Origin: WTKG01 sp963735005
Lineage (GTDB): Bacteria > Actinomycetota > Actinomycetes > Actinomycetales > Demequinaceae
Direction of reading: 5' to 3'
Assembly (NCBI GenBank): GCA_963735005.1
Contig: CAVTJA010000005.1
Span: 186,001-250,000, forward strand
DNA length: 64,000 bases
In this document: piece by piece, positions 55,784 to 64,000 of the stretch
How positions within the stretch are numbered: the stretch's first letter is position 1
How the letters are laid out: each line of letters begins with the position of its first letter
Notes under the pieces: generated by a model
Told to the model about the DNA's origin: nothing
Databases searched by the model: none
The model's input: the letters and a program-made list of their open reading frames with translations, nothing else
Translations under genes and position numbers: made by a program

Positions 55784-57295
55784 ATGGCCGGCACGGACGA
55801 TCTGCGCGCGTGGCTGCGCGCTGGCGAGGAATCCGTGGCCGATTCGCGCGAGCTCCTTGACGCGATCAACGTCTTCCCCATCGCGGACTCAGACACCGGC
55901 ACCAACCTCCACATGACGCTTGCAGAGGGTAACCGCGCCGTGGACAGGCTTGACGACGACGCGACGCTCAGCGAGGTGGTGACGGCCTTCACGCGCGGCA
56001 CCCTCATGGGGGCGCGCGGCAACTCCGGAGTGATCGTCGCCCAGTACATGAATGCCTTCCTGCGCGAGCTCGATGCCCGCGGTGGGCTCGACCTCGCCGA
56101 CGCCGCCGCGATTGCCGCAGCCTTTGCCGCGGCTGCCACCGCCGCGCATGACGCGGTGGGTGACCCCGTGGACGGCACCATCCTGACGGTGGCCGACGCC
56201 GTGGCGGCCAGCGCTGCGCAGACGGCCCGCGGCGCGGGCGACGCTCGCGAGGTGGTGGTGCAGGCCGTCGCCGCGGCGCGAGTCGAGCTGGCGCGCACCA
56301 ACGAGGTGCTCGAGGTCGCACACGAGGCTGGCGTCGTGGATGCCGGGGCGGCGGGGCTCGTGCTGCAGATCGAGGCGCTCGCGCAGACGCTCGGCGGAGG
56401 GGACCAGGTTGACGCACTTCCCCACGTCCCGTGGGAGGTGGAGCCAGTGCCGACATCGGCAGGCCGCACGGGCGGCGCGTCCGGAGCCTTCGAGGTGATG
56501 TTCGTGGCGCTTGCAAACGTGGTCGAGGGCCCGGCTGGCGAGGGTCGCCAGACCCTCAAGAGCGCGCTCAAGGGGATCGGCGACGCTGTCGCGGTGACCG
56601 GGGTCGACGGGCTGTGGCAGGCGCACGTCCACACCGCCCGCCCCGAGCTTGCCGTGGACGTCGCGCTACGGTTCAGCGCCACCCAGGCGGTAGTGCGGGA
56701 CATCGCCGCGAGCCACGACGCCGATCGCGCCGACGCCGGAGTGGTGGCGCTCACGACCGCACCCGGACTCGCGGCCGAACTGGGCGGGGCCGGAGCCGCC
56801 GTGCTCGTGGTGCCCGACCCGTCGTTCGTGGAGCCGCTTGACCTCCAGCGCGTAGTGCAGGACGCCTCTGACACTCGCGCCGTGATCGCCGCCGGGGCGC
56901 CCAGGCTCGCCGCCGCCATGCGCGGGCTGCCGGTGAGCCCCGAGCTACCGGCGCTCGAGTTCGTGGATGCGACCACCGAGGCGGAACTTGTGTCGGCCGT
57001 CGCGGCGGCGGCGATGGCGGGCGAGGTGGCGGATCTCGCGACGCCCATGCGCGCCGCGGTAGCCCGCACGCGCACCGCTACTTCCACGCCCGACGCGCTC
57101 GCGGACGACCTCGAGCGGATCGTGCGGAAGGACACTGAGCTTGTCACCGTGATCCTTGGCCGCGGCATTTCGCGGCGCGTGACCGAGGGCGCGATAGCGC
57201 GGCTCGCGATGACGGCGCCGCACGTCGAGGTGCAGGTTTTCGAGGGCCGTCAGGCCACCCCGCCGGTGATCCTCGGCGCGGAGGCCAGCGCGTGA
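55784..57295 (+). CDS. DAK2 domain fusion protein (YloV/FakA-like kinase)
   Basis: A 503-residue protein with an N-terminal DhaL-type nucleotide-binding domain (INVFPIADSDTGTNLHMTL, TLMGARGNSGVIVAQ, DAGAAGLVLQIEAL) and a C-terminal FakA-type region. Firmicute relatives phosphorylate protein-bound fatty acids. In actinobacteria the role is unproven and the gene nearly always lies between rpmB and recG, as here. GAGGGAGGCG precedes ATG 55784; the TTG 9 codons earlier is less likely. Confidence 0.9.
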   Translation: MAGTDDLRAWLRAGEESVADSRELLDAINVFPIADSDTGTNLHMTLAEGNRAVDRLDDDATLSEVVTAFTRGTLMGARGNSGVIVAQYMNAFLRELDARGGLDLADAAAIAAAFAAAATAAHDAVGDPVDGTILTVADAVAASAAQTARGAGDAREVVVQAVAAARVELARTNEVLEVAHEAGVVDAGAAGLVLQIEALAQTLGGGDQVDALPHVPWEVEPVPTSAGRTGGASGAFEVMFVALANVVEGPAGEGRQTLKSALKGIGDAVAVTGVDGLWQAHVHTARPELAVDVALRFSATQAVVRDIAASHDADRADAGVVALTTAPGLAAELGGAGAAVLVVPDPSFVEPLDLQRVVQDASDTRAVIAAGAPRLAAAMRGLPVSPELPALEFVDATTEAELVSAVAAAAMAGEVADLATPMRAAVARTRTATSTPDALADDLERIVRKDTELVTVILGRGISRRVTEGAIARLAMTAPHVEVQVFEGRQATPPVILGAEASA

Positions 57296-57308
57296 CACAG
57301 TAGGCGTC

Positions 57309-59564
57309 ATGACCGCTGGTTCCCGGCTCGACGAGCCGCTCGCGCGCGTGCTCGGCACGCGCACCGCGGGTTCGCTCGACAAGCTTGGGCTCGCGACGGT
57401 CGGCGACCTGCTCCGCCACTATCCCCGCCGCTACGGCGCCCCCGGCGAGTTCACGGACATCCGCTCGTTGGCGACCGGCGCGCACGTCACGGTCATGGCG
57501 GAGGTCCGGTCCACGACCATCCGCCACATGCGTTCGCGCGGCGGCGCGATGCTCGAGGCATTCGTGACGGACGGCCGGGACGAGCTCCAACTGACGTTCT
57601 TCGCCAAGCGACAGGGCATCCTGCGGATGCACGAGGACAAACTGCGGCCGGGCCGCACCGGCCTGTTTACCGGCACCGTCGGCGAGTACAGGGGGCGCCG
57701 CCAACTGACGCATCCCGACTACGTCATCGTCGGCCTCGACGCCGCGTCCGAGGAGGACGCCGTGATCGAGGCGTCGCGACCCATCCCGCTGTACCCGGCT
57801 GCGCGCGGCGTCCCCACCTGGCTGATCGGCCGCGCGGTGCGCGCCGTGCTCGACCCGCTCACCGCAGACGACGTGCCCGACCCACTGCCGCCCGACGTGC
57901 GCGCCGAGCACGGCTTCGGCACCCTGCTCGAGGCGCTGCGCGATGTGCACATCCCCGAGGACGATGCGGCGTGGAAGCGCGGGCAGGCGCGGTTGCGGTT
58001 CGAGGAGGCGTTCGTGCTCCAGGCGGCGCTCGCGCGGCGCCGGGTCGAGGCGCGCGCGCTCAGCTCCGTCGCGCGGCCGCCCAAGGCGGGCGGGCTCGTG
58101 GACGCGCTCGACGCGCGGCTACCGTACGCGCTCACCGCCGGCCAACGTGAGGTGGGGGAGCGGATCGCCGCCGACCTCGCGGGCGAGCATCCCATGCAGC
58201 GGCTCCTCCAGGGAGACGTCGGCTCTGGCAAGACCGTGGTGGCGCTGCGGGCGATGCTGCAGGTGGTCGACGCCGGCGGCCAGGCCGCGCTGCTCGCGCC
58301 CACGGAGGTCCTGGCCGCACAACACGAGCGCTCGCTTCGCGACGTCATGGGGGACCTTGCGCACGGCGGCATGCTGACCTCAGCAGACACCGCGACCCGC
58401 ATCGTCCTCGTCACCGGCCAGCTCTCCGCCCCCGCGCGCCGAGCCGCTCTTGCCGAGGCCGCGTCGGGCGCCGCCGGCATCGTCGTGGGAACGCACGCCC
58501 TGCTGGGGGAGCAGGTCCAGTTCGCGGACCTCGGGCTCGTGGTGGTGGACGAGCAGCACCGCTTTGGGGTGGAGCAGCGGGACGCGCTGCGTGACCGCGG
58601 CGGCACTCCCCCGCACATGCTCGTGATGACCGCGACGCCCATCCCGCGCACCGTCGCGATGACGGTGTTCGGCGACCTCGAGACCTCCACGCTCACTGAG
58701 CGGCCCGCTGGGCGCGGCGAGGTCGCGACCCACGTCATCGACGCAGCCAACGCGGCGTGGCTTGAGCGTGCCTGGGAGCGCGTGCGTGAGGAGGTCGCTG
58801 CGGGCAGGCGCGCGTACGTGGTGTGCGCGCGCATCGAGGCTGGCGAGGACGCGGCGGACGGTGATGGGGCCAGCGACGAGGACGGCGGCGACGACGGCGG
58901 CGACGACGGCGAGCTCGACCTTGACCTCGGCGCGCAGGCCCCGCGGGCGCCGCTGCACTCGGTGGCCGACGTCGCGGCCGATCTTCGCGCTCGCGCTGGC
59001 TTCGCCGGGATTCGCATCGGCCTGATGCATGGGCGGCTGTCGCCGGAGGACAAGGCCGCGGCGATGGCGGCGTTCGCCGACGGCACCGCGCCTGTGCTCG
59101 TCTCGACGACCGTCATCGAGGTGGGCGTCGACGTGCCCGAGGCGTCGGTGATGCTGGTGCTCGACGCTGACCACTTTGGCATCTCCCAACTTCACCAACT
59201 GCGGGGCCGGATCGGGCGCTCCGACATCCCCGGGGTGTGCCTGCTCGTCTCGCGCGCGCCCGCGGATTCGCTCGCTGCCAAGCGTCTCGATGCGCTCGCC
59301 GCGACCGCGGACGGCTTCGCGCTCGCGGAGAAGGATCTTGAGCTGCGGCGCGAGGGCGACGTGCTTGGCTCGGCCCAGTCCGGGGGCCGCAACTCGCTCC
59401 GATTGCTGCGCGTGGTTCGCGACCGCGCCGTCATCGAGGAAGCGCGCGACGCCGCCACCGTGGTGGTTGACGCCAACCCGAGCCTCGCTGGCCTCGACGC
59501 GCTGTCCGCCGCGATGGACACCTGGCTCGCCGCGGATCGCGGCGCCTACCTTGAACGTTCCTAG
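57309..59564 (+). CDS. recG: ATP-dependent DNA helicase RecG
   Basis: A 751-residue branch-migration helicase that regresses stalled forks. An N-terminal wedge (OB) domain is followed by helicase motif I LLQGDVGSGKTVVALRAML, motif II VVVDEQHRFGV, motif III TATPIPRTVAM, and motifs V-VI STTVIEVGVDVPEAS and QLRGRIGRSDIPG. Between the lobes is an acidic Asp/Gly-rich insert (EDGGDDGGDDGELDLDLG) not needed for the fold. It starts 13 bp after the DAK2 gene. Confidence 0.96.
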   Translation: MTAGSRLDEPLARVLGTRTAGSLDKLGLATVGDLLRHYPRRYGAPGEFTDIRSLATGAHVTVMAEVRSTTIRHMRSRGGAMLEAFVTDGRDELQLTFFAKRQGILRMHEDKLRPGRTGLFTGTVGEYRGRRQLTHPDYVIVGLDAASEEDAVIEASRPIPLYPAARGVPTWLIGRAVRAVLDPLTADDVPDPLPPDVRAEHGFGTLLEALRDVHIPEDDAAWKRGQARLRFEEAFVLQAALARRRVEARALSSVARPPKAGGLVDALDARLPYALTAGQREVGERIAADLAGEHPMQRLLQGDVGSGKTVVALRAMLQVVDAGGQAALLAPTEVLAAQHERSLRDVMGDLAHGGMLTSADTATRIVLVTGQLSAPARRAALAEAASGAAGIVVGTHALLGEQVQFADLGLVVVDEQHRFGVEQRDALRDRGGTPPHMLVMTATPIPRTVAMTVFGDLETSTLTERPAGRGEVATHVIDAANAAWLERAWERVREEVAAGRRAYVVCARIEAGEDAADGDGASDEDGGDDGGDDGELDLDLGAQAPRAPLHSVADVAADLRARAGFAGIRIGLMHGRLSPEDKAAAMAAFADGTAPVLVSTTVIEVGVDVPEASVMLVLDADHFGISQLHQLRGRIGRSDIPGVCLLVSRAPADSLAAKRLDALAATADGFALAEKDLELRREGDVLGSAQSGGRNSLRLLRVVRDRAVIEEARDAATVVVDANPSLAGLDALSAAMDTWLAADRGAYLERS

Positions 59565-59624
59565 CGCAAGCGCGCCACGACGTTCCTCGCGCCGAATCGA
59601 CTCGCACGGGCAATACTTGGCCTT

Positions 59625-60614
59625 GTGAGGGGCGACAGCCGCAATTACGACGCCGTTCTTGGGGCAATCCGCGAGGCGAGCGGTTTGCCGGAGCTGGCGT
59701 GGGCGAAGCCACCCAAGTTTGAGGCTCAGAGTTCAAGCGCCGAGATCCTCCGGGTGTCCTTCGACGGCAGCGAGAACCTCAAGGGTGAGTACGCGATGCG
59801 GATTCTCATTGACGACCGAGCGTGGGCCCGGTCGGTCGCCGCACACCGCCACGCCCACGCGCACGGGGTCGCCACCACGCGTGTCGTGCTCGCCGGACCC
59901 GCGTCGCCCGTGTACGACCGCGCGTGGCTGTTGGTCGAGTGGGCGCCGGGAGCCCAGGCGATCGACGAGTCGACGCCGTGGCGATACGTGGTCTCGGCGC
60001 TGCGCCGCGGGCGCGCGGCGGCGGCCACACTTGCGGGCCTCGCGTGGTCGCTGCACCAGATCCCGCCGGGGCCCGCTGAGGACTTTGCTGACCTCCAGGT
60101 TCCGGGCGCCGCCCTCAGCTGGTTGCTCCTGTACGCGGCGCAGTTGGGCGACGTCGACCTCCAGCGGGAGGTCGAGAAGCTGGGCGCCTCGCGGCCGCCG
60201 CGGCAACGCACGGTGCTGTGCCACGGCAGCCTGTGCGCAGAGACAGTCATCGTCGACGGGGGCCGCGCCACGATCGTCGATTGGATCTACGCGCACAATG
60301 ACGACCCACTGTCGGACGTATCGACGACCGCGCTGCTGCTCACCCACCCACCGGTGCCCCGCGGCTCGTGGCTCGCACCGTTGGCCCGTGCCATCGCGCG
60401 ACGCATATCGCGTGGGTTCCTCGCGCGCTACGCGGCAGCATCTGGCTCCCCGATAGACGCCGACAGGTTCGCGTGGTTCGAGAGGGTGAACTCGGCGCGC
60501 ATGGCCGTGGTGATCGCGATGCGGGAACAGCTTGGCAACGCCCTCGCTGATCAGGCGCGCCCGGGGCGGCACATCGAGGCCGCGATCGCCCGCGATTTCA
60601 GGGCGTCGCTGTAG
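59625..60614 (+). CDS. Aminoglycoside phosphotransferase-like kinase family protein
   Basis: A 329-residue protein with the APH/choline-kinase fold in outline. LRVSFDGSENLKGEYAMRIL looks like the nucleotide-binding lobe. VLCHGSLCAETVIV stands where HGDLHxxN is expected and ATIVDWIYAHNDDPLSDV matches the metal-binding IDW/DPxxDL region. The catalytic Asp is Ser here (HGSL), so activity is uncertain. The GTG at 59625 is the first start in frame. It sits between recG and rsmD, with which it has no known link. Confidence 0.7.
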   Translation: MRGDSRNYDAVLGAIREASGLPELAWAKPPKFEAQSSSAEILRVSFDGSENLKGEYAMRILIDDRAWARSVAAHRHAHAHGVATTRVVLAGPASPVYDRAWLLVEWAPGAQAIDESTPWRYVVSALRRGRAAAATLAGLAWSLHQIPPGPAEDFADLQVPGAALSWLLLYAAQLGDVDLQREVEKLGASRPPRQRTVLCHGSLCAETVIVDGGRATIVDWIYAHNDDPLSDVSTTALLLTHPPVPRGSWLAPLARAIARRISRGFLARYAAASGSPIDADRFAWFERVNSARMAVVIAMREQLGNALADQARPGRHIEAAIARDFRASL

Positions 60615-60660
60615 AGCCCACCCGCCTTAGGTCGTTGCCACGCCGCCTACGCTGGTGGCC

Positions 60661-61218
60661 ATGACGCGCATCATCGCCGGAGAATTCGGGGGCAGGCGTA
60701 TCGCCGTTCCGCCCAGAGGCACCCGGCCCACCACCGACCGGGTGCGCGAGGCGATCTTCAGCAGGCTCCAGAGCGGCGGCGTCCTGGACGGCGCCGTCGT
60801 GATCGACGCCTTCGCGGGCTCGGGAGCGCTCGGGCTCGAGGCGCTCAGCCGGGGTGCACAGCACACGACCTTCGTCGACGCGAGCGGGCAGGCGTGCCGG
60901 GTGATCAGCGCCAACGTCGCTGCGGTCGGCGCGGATGCGCGCGCCACCGTGGTGCGCGACCGGGTGGCGCCGTACCTGGCGAACGTCGGCGGAACCTTTA
61001 CACTCGCGTTCCTGGACCCGCCCTACGACCTGCCCGCCGCGTCTCTGCGCGAAGCCCTTGCGTTGCTCGCGCCACGCCTAGCCGAGGGCGCGACGGTGGT
61101 GCTCGAAACGTCGTCCCGGGGCGCGGAGCCCCCGTGGCCGGACGCGATCGCGCCCCAAGCCGCGAAGGCGTACGGCTCCACGACCGTCCATTTCGCGACG
61201 CCCAGAGCGCAACTATGA
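60661..61218 (+). CDS. rsmD: 16S rRNA (guanine(966)-N(2))-methyltransferase RsmD
   Basis: A 185-residue SAM-dependent methyltransferase. The N-terminus MTRIIAGEFGGRRIAVPPRG is diagnostic; SAM-binding VIDAFAGSGALGLEALSRGA and catalytic FLDPPYDLPA are present. I chose ATG 60661 over GTG 60655: it starts at the conserved text, and TACGCT at 60648-60653 ends 7 bases ahead, consistent with a leaderless transcript. Confidence 0.95.
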   Translation: MTRIIAGEFGGRRIAVPPRGTRPTTDRVREAIFSRLQSGGVLDGAVVIDAFAGSGALGLEALSRGAQHTTFVDASGQACRVISANVAAVGADARATVVRDRVAPYLANVGGTFTLAFLDPPYDLPAASLREALALLAPRLAEGATVVLETSSRGAEPPWPDAIAPQAAKAYGSTTVHFATPRAQL

Positions 61219-61363
61219 CGCGAAAACGCGAAAATGTGGCCAAAGTCACACTTCCCTCCAGTATTCATTTTGCGTATCGCGAGTTACTTTTCTAGGTAGG
61301 TATCACGCGTACGGCGGACACGGACGGAGACGCCGCACGAGGTAGCCCCAGGGAGAGACAGAG

Positions 61364-61852
61364 ATGATTGAGTACGACGCAGCGCCGCTAAGCCCGGACG
61401 CCGTGCCGCGTCTTGAGGACGACGACGCCGCACGCGCTCAGGCGGCAGCGCGCGCAGGCGACCTCCCGCCTAACGCCGCGCAGTTCGCAAGCATCCCCGG
61501 CCGTTTCCAGACCGGGGCCGATCCGGTCCGCAACCTCAAGTTCGGCCGTATCACGGTTCACGAGTACCAGGGCGGTACCGCCGGCGAGCTCCTGCTCCGC
61601 GGTTATCCCGAACTCCACACAACCGACCTTGTGGTGACCTACTACGGCATCATCGACGTGCGTTTCGCGCCCGGCGCCGCCGACACGAACAACGCCATCA
61701 CGAACCCGACCACCATGGGCCGTTCGCTTTCCGACCGGATCCATCCGGACCCGCGCGGCTGCGTCCACGAAATCCAGTTCTCCGGCGGCACGCTCACTGT
61801 GCTGTGCGCGGACGTCGCGGGTAGCTGGATTCCGCGCAACTCTCGGGGCTAG
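61364..61852 (+). CDS. Unrecognised soluble protein
   Basis: 162 residues with an Asp/Ala-rich N-terminus (about 1-40) and a beta-rich remainder: LKFGRITVHEYQGGTAGELL, LVVTYYGIIDVRFAPG and VHEIQFSGGTLTVLCADVAG. There is no signal peptide or membrane segment. I do not recognise the family. GGGAGAGACAG precedes the ATG. The 145-bp gap upstream is AT-richer than its surroundings and may hold its promoter. It lies between rsmD and coaD, which are usually adjacent, so it may be an insertion. Confidence 0.65.
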   Translation: MIEYDAAPLSPDAVPRLEDDDAARAQAAARAGDLPPNAAQFASIPGRFQTGADPVRNLKFGRITVHEYQGGTAGELLLRGYPELHTTDLVVTYYGIIDVRFAPGAADTNNAITNPTTMGRSLSDRIHPDPRGCVHEIQFSGGTLTVLCADVAGSWIPRNSRG

Positions 61853-61892
61853 CGCCCCGCTCCAAGCGACGACGGTGCGGTAGCGTCGTCCT

Positions 61893-62375
61893 ATGACGAT
61901 TGCGGTCTTTCCCGGCAGTTTTGACCCCGTCACGCTCGGCCACGTCGACATCGTGGTGCGTGCGCGGGCGCTGTTCGACAACGTCATCGTCGCCGTTGCC
62001 CACAACTCCGGCAAGACGCCCCTGCTCGACGTCGACACGCGCGTGCGCCTCGCGGCGCAGGCGATGTCGCACATCGACGGAGTCGAGGTGAAGGCCACCC
62101 GGGGCCTGCTCGTGGAATTCTGCGAGGACCAGGGCGCCACCGCCATCGTCAAGGGCCTTCGCGGCGGCGCCGACTACGACTACGAGCGGCCCATGGCGCT
62201 CATGAACCGCTCGCTCACCGGTATCGAGACCGTGTTCTTGACGGGCGACAACTCGCTGAGCCACATCGCATCGTCCCTCGTGAGGGATGTGGCACGGCAC
62301 GGCGGATCGATCAAACACCTGGTCCCGCCGGACGTTGAGCCGGCGGTGCTGGAGGCGCTCCAGCGCGAGAGCTAG
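61893..62375 (+). CDS. coaD: Phosphopantetheine adenylyltransferase
   Basis: A 160-residue nucleotidyltransferase of CoA synthesis. The T/HxGH motif is in VFPGSFDPVTLGHVDIV; FLTGDNSLSHIASSLVRDVA carries the ISSxxVR-like motif. Full length. TAGCGT at 61881-61886 is 6 bases before the ATG, a leaderless-type -10. Confidence 0.97.
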   Translation: MTIAVFPGSFDPVTLGHVDIVVRARALFDNVIVAVAHNSGKTPLLDVDTRVRLAAQAMSHIDGVEVKATRGLLVEFCEDQGATAIVKGLRGGADYDYERPMALMNRSLTGIETVFLTGDNSLSHIASSLVRDVARHGGSIKHLVPPDVEPAVLEALQRES

Positions 62376-62453
62376 ACCGCGAGGGTCGTCGACGTATCCT
62401 GTCGCGGACCCGCAGGCGTTGCGCGCCCGGCAGAAACGTCTTTCCGCACGTGT

Positions 62454-62481
62454 CAACCGAACGCCGCCTCCAGCTCGTCGT
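62454..62481 (+). promoter_or_regulatory. Putative ECF-type promoter of the last sigma gene
   Basis: CAACC at 62454-62458 is followed after 17 bp by CGTCGT at 62476-62481, the same elements as at 8807-8835. The transcript would start near 62487, next to an in-frame ATG at 62488. Confidence 0.45.
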
Positions 62482-62532
62482 TCAGGTATGGGAGTGGAAA
62501 TCAAGCGCGATGCCGATTTATTATCGCGGGGC

Positions 62533-63021
62533 ATGCGACATGAACCCGAGGTGGAGAAGATCGTCCGCGCCTTCGTGGCGTCGGACTACCCACGCGTAGT
62601 TGCGGCCGTGGCAGCCGCGACGCGTTCGGGTGACGGGGCCGAGGATGCTGTCCAGGACGCGTTGATTAAGGCGCTCCACACGGACCCTCTGCCCAAGAAC
62701 CTGCGAGCGTGGGTGACCGTGGTCGCCATCAACCGCCGGCGCGATCTCCAGCGGCGAGCGAGTGCCGAGCACCGCGCCGTGAGCCGGCTAGACGCGCCGA
62801 CGCCGATCGACCCGACGGCGGGTGTCGCCGAGCACGCCGCCGTCCGGGACGCCGTTGACGCGCTTCCGGAGCGCCAACGACAAATCGTCCTCATGCACTA
62901 CTACCTCGACGCCTCGGTCGCGGACATCGCGTCGGCTTTGGGCGTCACGCCCGGGACAGTTAAGACCCAACTGCATCGCGGCCGAGCCGCGCTCGCCGAC
63001 CACGTCGGAGGTGCGTCATGA
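62533..63021 (+). CDS. ECF-type RNA polymerase sigma factor
   Basis: A 162-residue sigma factor. Region 2 is IVRAFVASDYPRVVAAV and GAEDAVQDALIKALHT, with WVTVVAINRRRDLQRR as 2.3-2.4. Region 4 is LPERQRQIVLMHYYLDASVA and LGVTPGTVKTQLHRGRAAL. ATG 62533 puts region 2 near residue 10. ATG 62488 (15 codons earlier) would match a leaderless start from the putative ECF promoter. The stop overlaps the next ATG by 4 bp. Confidence 0.88.
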   Translation: MRHEPEVEKIVRAFVASDYPRVVAAVAAATRSGDGAEDAVQDALIKALHTDPLPKNLRAWVTVVAINRRRDLQRRASAEHRAVSRLDAPTPIDPTAGVAEHAAVRDAVDALPERQRQIVLMHYYLDASVADIASALGVTPGTVKTQLHRGRAALADHVGGAS

Positions 63022-63986
63022 CCATTGACGACCAGATCCGCGCCGCGCTGACGCGCGCGATTCCCCAACCGCCCGTCGATGCGCCAGACGTCGCGGCACA
63101 CATCATGAAGCGCTGGCGCGACGGACCAGGGCCGGAGGACGGGCCGCGTGACCCGGGCGGGGGCGGTGGTCCCGGCGCACCGAAGGGCGGAGGCCCCTCG
63201 GGGCTTTCGGGCGCCCTGCCCGCGGTGCTCGCGGGGCTGGCTGGCGTCCTCGCGGGCGGCGCCGTCGCCTTTGCCCACGGCGCTCCGACCGAAGGGGCGG
63301 TGCTTGCCCACGTCCCAGTCTTTGCCTGCCCCGACGCGGGCCAGACCGGGGCGCTCGACGAGGGCGATCGCGTGTACATCGTCGGCCGCGCCCCCGGTTC
63401 CTACGCTGTCCGCAACGTCCGCGGCGACGGGGGCACGGTGTTCGTCGGCGCGCAATACGTGAGCCCCGACTCCGACACCTCCGCCCTTCCCGAGCTCAAC
63501 TGTGAAACCGCCGGCGTCGTCGCCGTCGCCACCCCGAGCCCCACGCCGACACCGAAACACACGTCGAAACCGACCCCGAAACACACGTCGAAACCGAGCA
63601 AGCCCAAGGACACGACGCCCGCGGGCGACACGAAGAAGCCCGTGATCGACAACGCCGCGGCGGCGCCGGGAACCGTGTACGACCCCGCCTACTGCACGCC
63701 GCCCCAGCAGGCGACGCTCGTCGCGTACGTCACCGACAACACCAGCGTCGCGTCCGTCACCGCGTCATGGACGCTCAAGGGCACGGCGACGTCCAAGGAG
63801 ATGTCCCCGTCCGGCGGCGGAACCTACTCGGCGACGTTCGGCCCGATAGCCGCGAATACTCTCGGGCTCCACGAGACGAAGGTCGTGACGGTCACGATCA
63901 AGGCCAAGGATCCTGCGGGGAACACCGCGAAGAACACGACCGTGCATGTCACGGTCACGAGCGACGGAGGGGGGTGCCTGTACTGA
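63018..63986 (+). CDS. Single-pass membrane protein with extracytoplasmic Ig-like domain, sigma partner
   Basis: 322 residues. A cytoplasmic part (about 1-62, Pro/Gly-rich toward the membrane) is followed by a membrane helix (about 64-88, ALPAVLAGLAGVLAGGAVAF). A small SH3- or receptor-like region holds CPDAGQTGALDEGDRVYIVG, a Thr/Pro/Lys linker of KHTSKPTPK type follows, and a C-terminal Ig-like domain ends the protein. Translational coupling to the sigma gene suggests an anti-sigma or sensor role; no zinc-type anti-sigma motif is seen. The family is not recognised. Confidence 0.8.
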   Translation: MTIDDQIRAALTRAIPQPPVDAPDVAAHIMKRWRDGPGPEDGPRDPGGGGGPGAPKGGGPSGLSGALPAVLAGLAGVLAGGAVAFAHGAPTEGAVLAHVPVFACPDAGQTGALDEGDRVYIVGRAPGSYAVRNVRGDGGTVFVGAQYVSPDSDTSALPELNCETAGVVAVATPSPTPTPKHTSKPTPKHTSKPSKPKDTTPAGDTKKPVIDNAAAAPGTVYDPAYCTPPQQATLVAYVTDNTSVASVTASWTLKGTATSKEMSPSGGGTYSATFGPIAANTLGLHETKVVTVTIKAKDPAGNTAKNTTVHVTVTSDGGGCLY

Positions 63987-64000
63987 TGCGCGCCTCACGG
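63986..64000 (+). CDS. Possible start of next gene, cut by window edge
   Basis: The stop at 63984-63986 overlaps an ATG at 63986 (TGATG), as at the other coupled gene pairs here. Only five codons (MRASR) are visible. Confidence 0.3.

Noticed and set aside
55732..57168. A 478-codon minus-strand open frame opposite the DAK2 gene
   Set aside because: Low-complexity Ser/Ala shadow; the plus-strand product is a full, recognisable DAK2 protein.
57719..59182. A 487-codon minus-strand open frame opposite recG
   Set aside because: It is Ser/Ala/Arg-rich antisense shadow; recG on the other strand has every helicase motif.

Overview
The window is chromosomal DNA of a high-GC actinobacterium, most likely a Micrococcales member near Demequinaceae or Cellulomonadaceae. 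This rests on the gene order murA-plsC-gpsA-ddl-DUF3515-thiL-rpmB-DAK2-recG-rsmD-coaD, the ndgR/leuCD pair, a DUF6318 lipoprotein, a GH9 cellulase, an F420-dependent-type reductase and many apparently leaderless starts. The family placement is inference.

Layout. 1-5956: a lower-GC island with an unknown truncated gene, a Z1 ATPase, a PD-(D/E)XK protein and a convergent C5 DNA methyltransferase; both nuclease-side genes carry a frameshift. 6141-12482: an F420-type reductase, an ECF sigma gene coupled to a VanY-MltG cell-wall hydrolase fusion, and a hybrid histidine kinase coupled to a REC-EAL phosphodiesterase. 12589-14941: a YgjP-like metallopeptidase, then a two-gene secreted cassette flanked by 91-bp direct repeats. 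15094-24507: citramalate synthase behind a Thr/Ile leader peptide and attenuator, a VIT transporter, a five-gene minus-strand housekeeping cluster, an FAH-family gene, gltX and a HAD phosphatase. 24541-27638: two tandem pairs of ECF sigma factor plus membrane protein with GX3 repeats, lying between gltX and tRNA-Gln/tRNA-Glu. 28133-33745: a surface-anchored GH9 cellulase, flavodoxin, a DCC protein and another sigma/membrane-partner pair. 33794-36613: IclR regulator and leuCD. 36610-49060: a minus-strand family of five secreted proteins with Ig-like repeats, three of them carrying metzincin zinc motifs, with one CPBP membrane protein on the plus strand. 49238-62375: the conserved envelope, cofactor and ribosome block. 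62454-63986: a fifth sigma/membrane-partner pair.

The recurring theme is envelope sensing and remodelling. Five ECF-type sigma genes are each translationally coupled to a single-pass membrane protein with a large extracytoplasmic part: a VanY-MltG hydrolase, two GX3-repeat proteins, a DUF5667-like protein and an Ig-like protein. I see no classical zinc anti-sigma motif in any of them.

The sequence contains many single-base frameshifts, including one in leuD, concentrated in 36.4-49.1 kb. Paralogue comparison places several of them at single inserted or missing bases. I read most of them as consensus errors, though real decay of some genes cannot be excluded. Broken genes are given as one feature spanning all parts.
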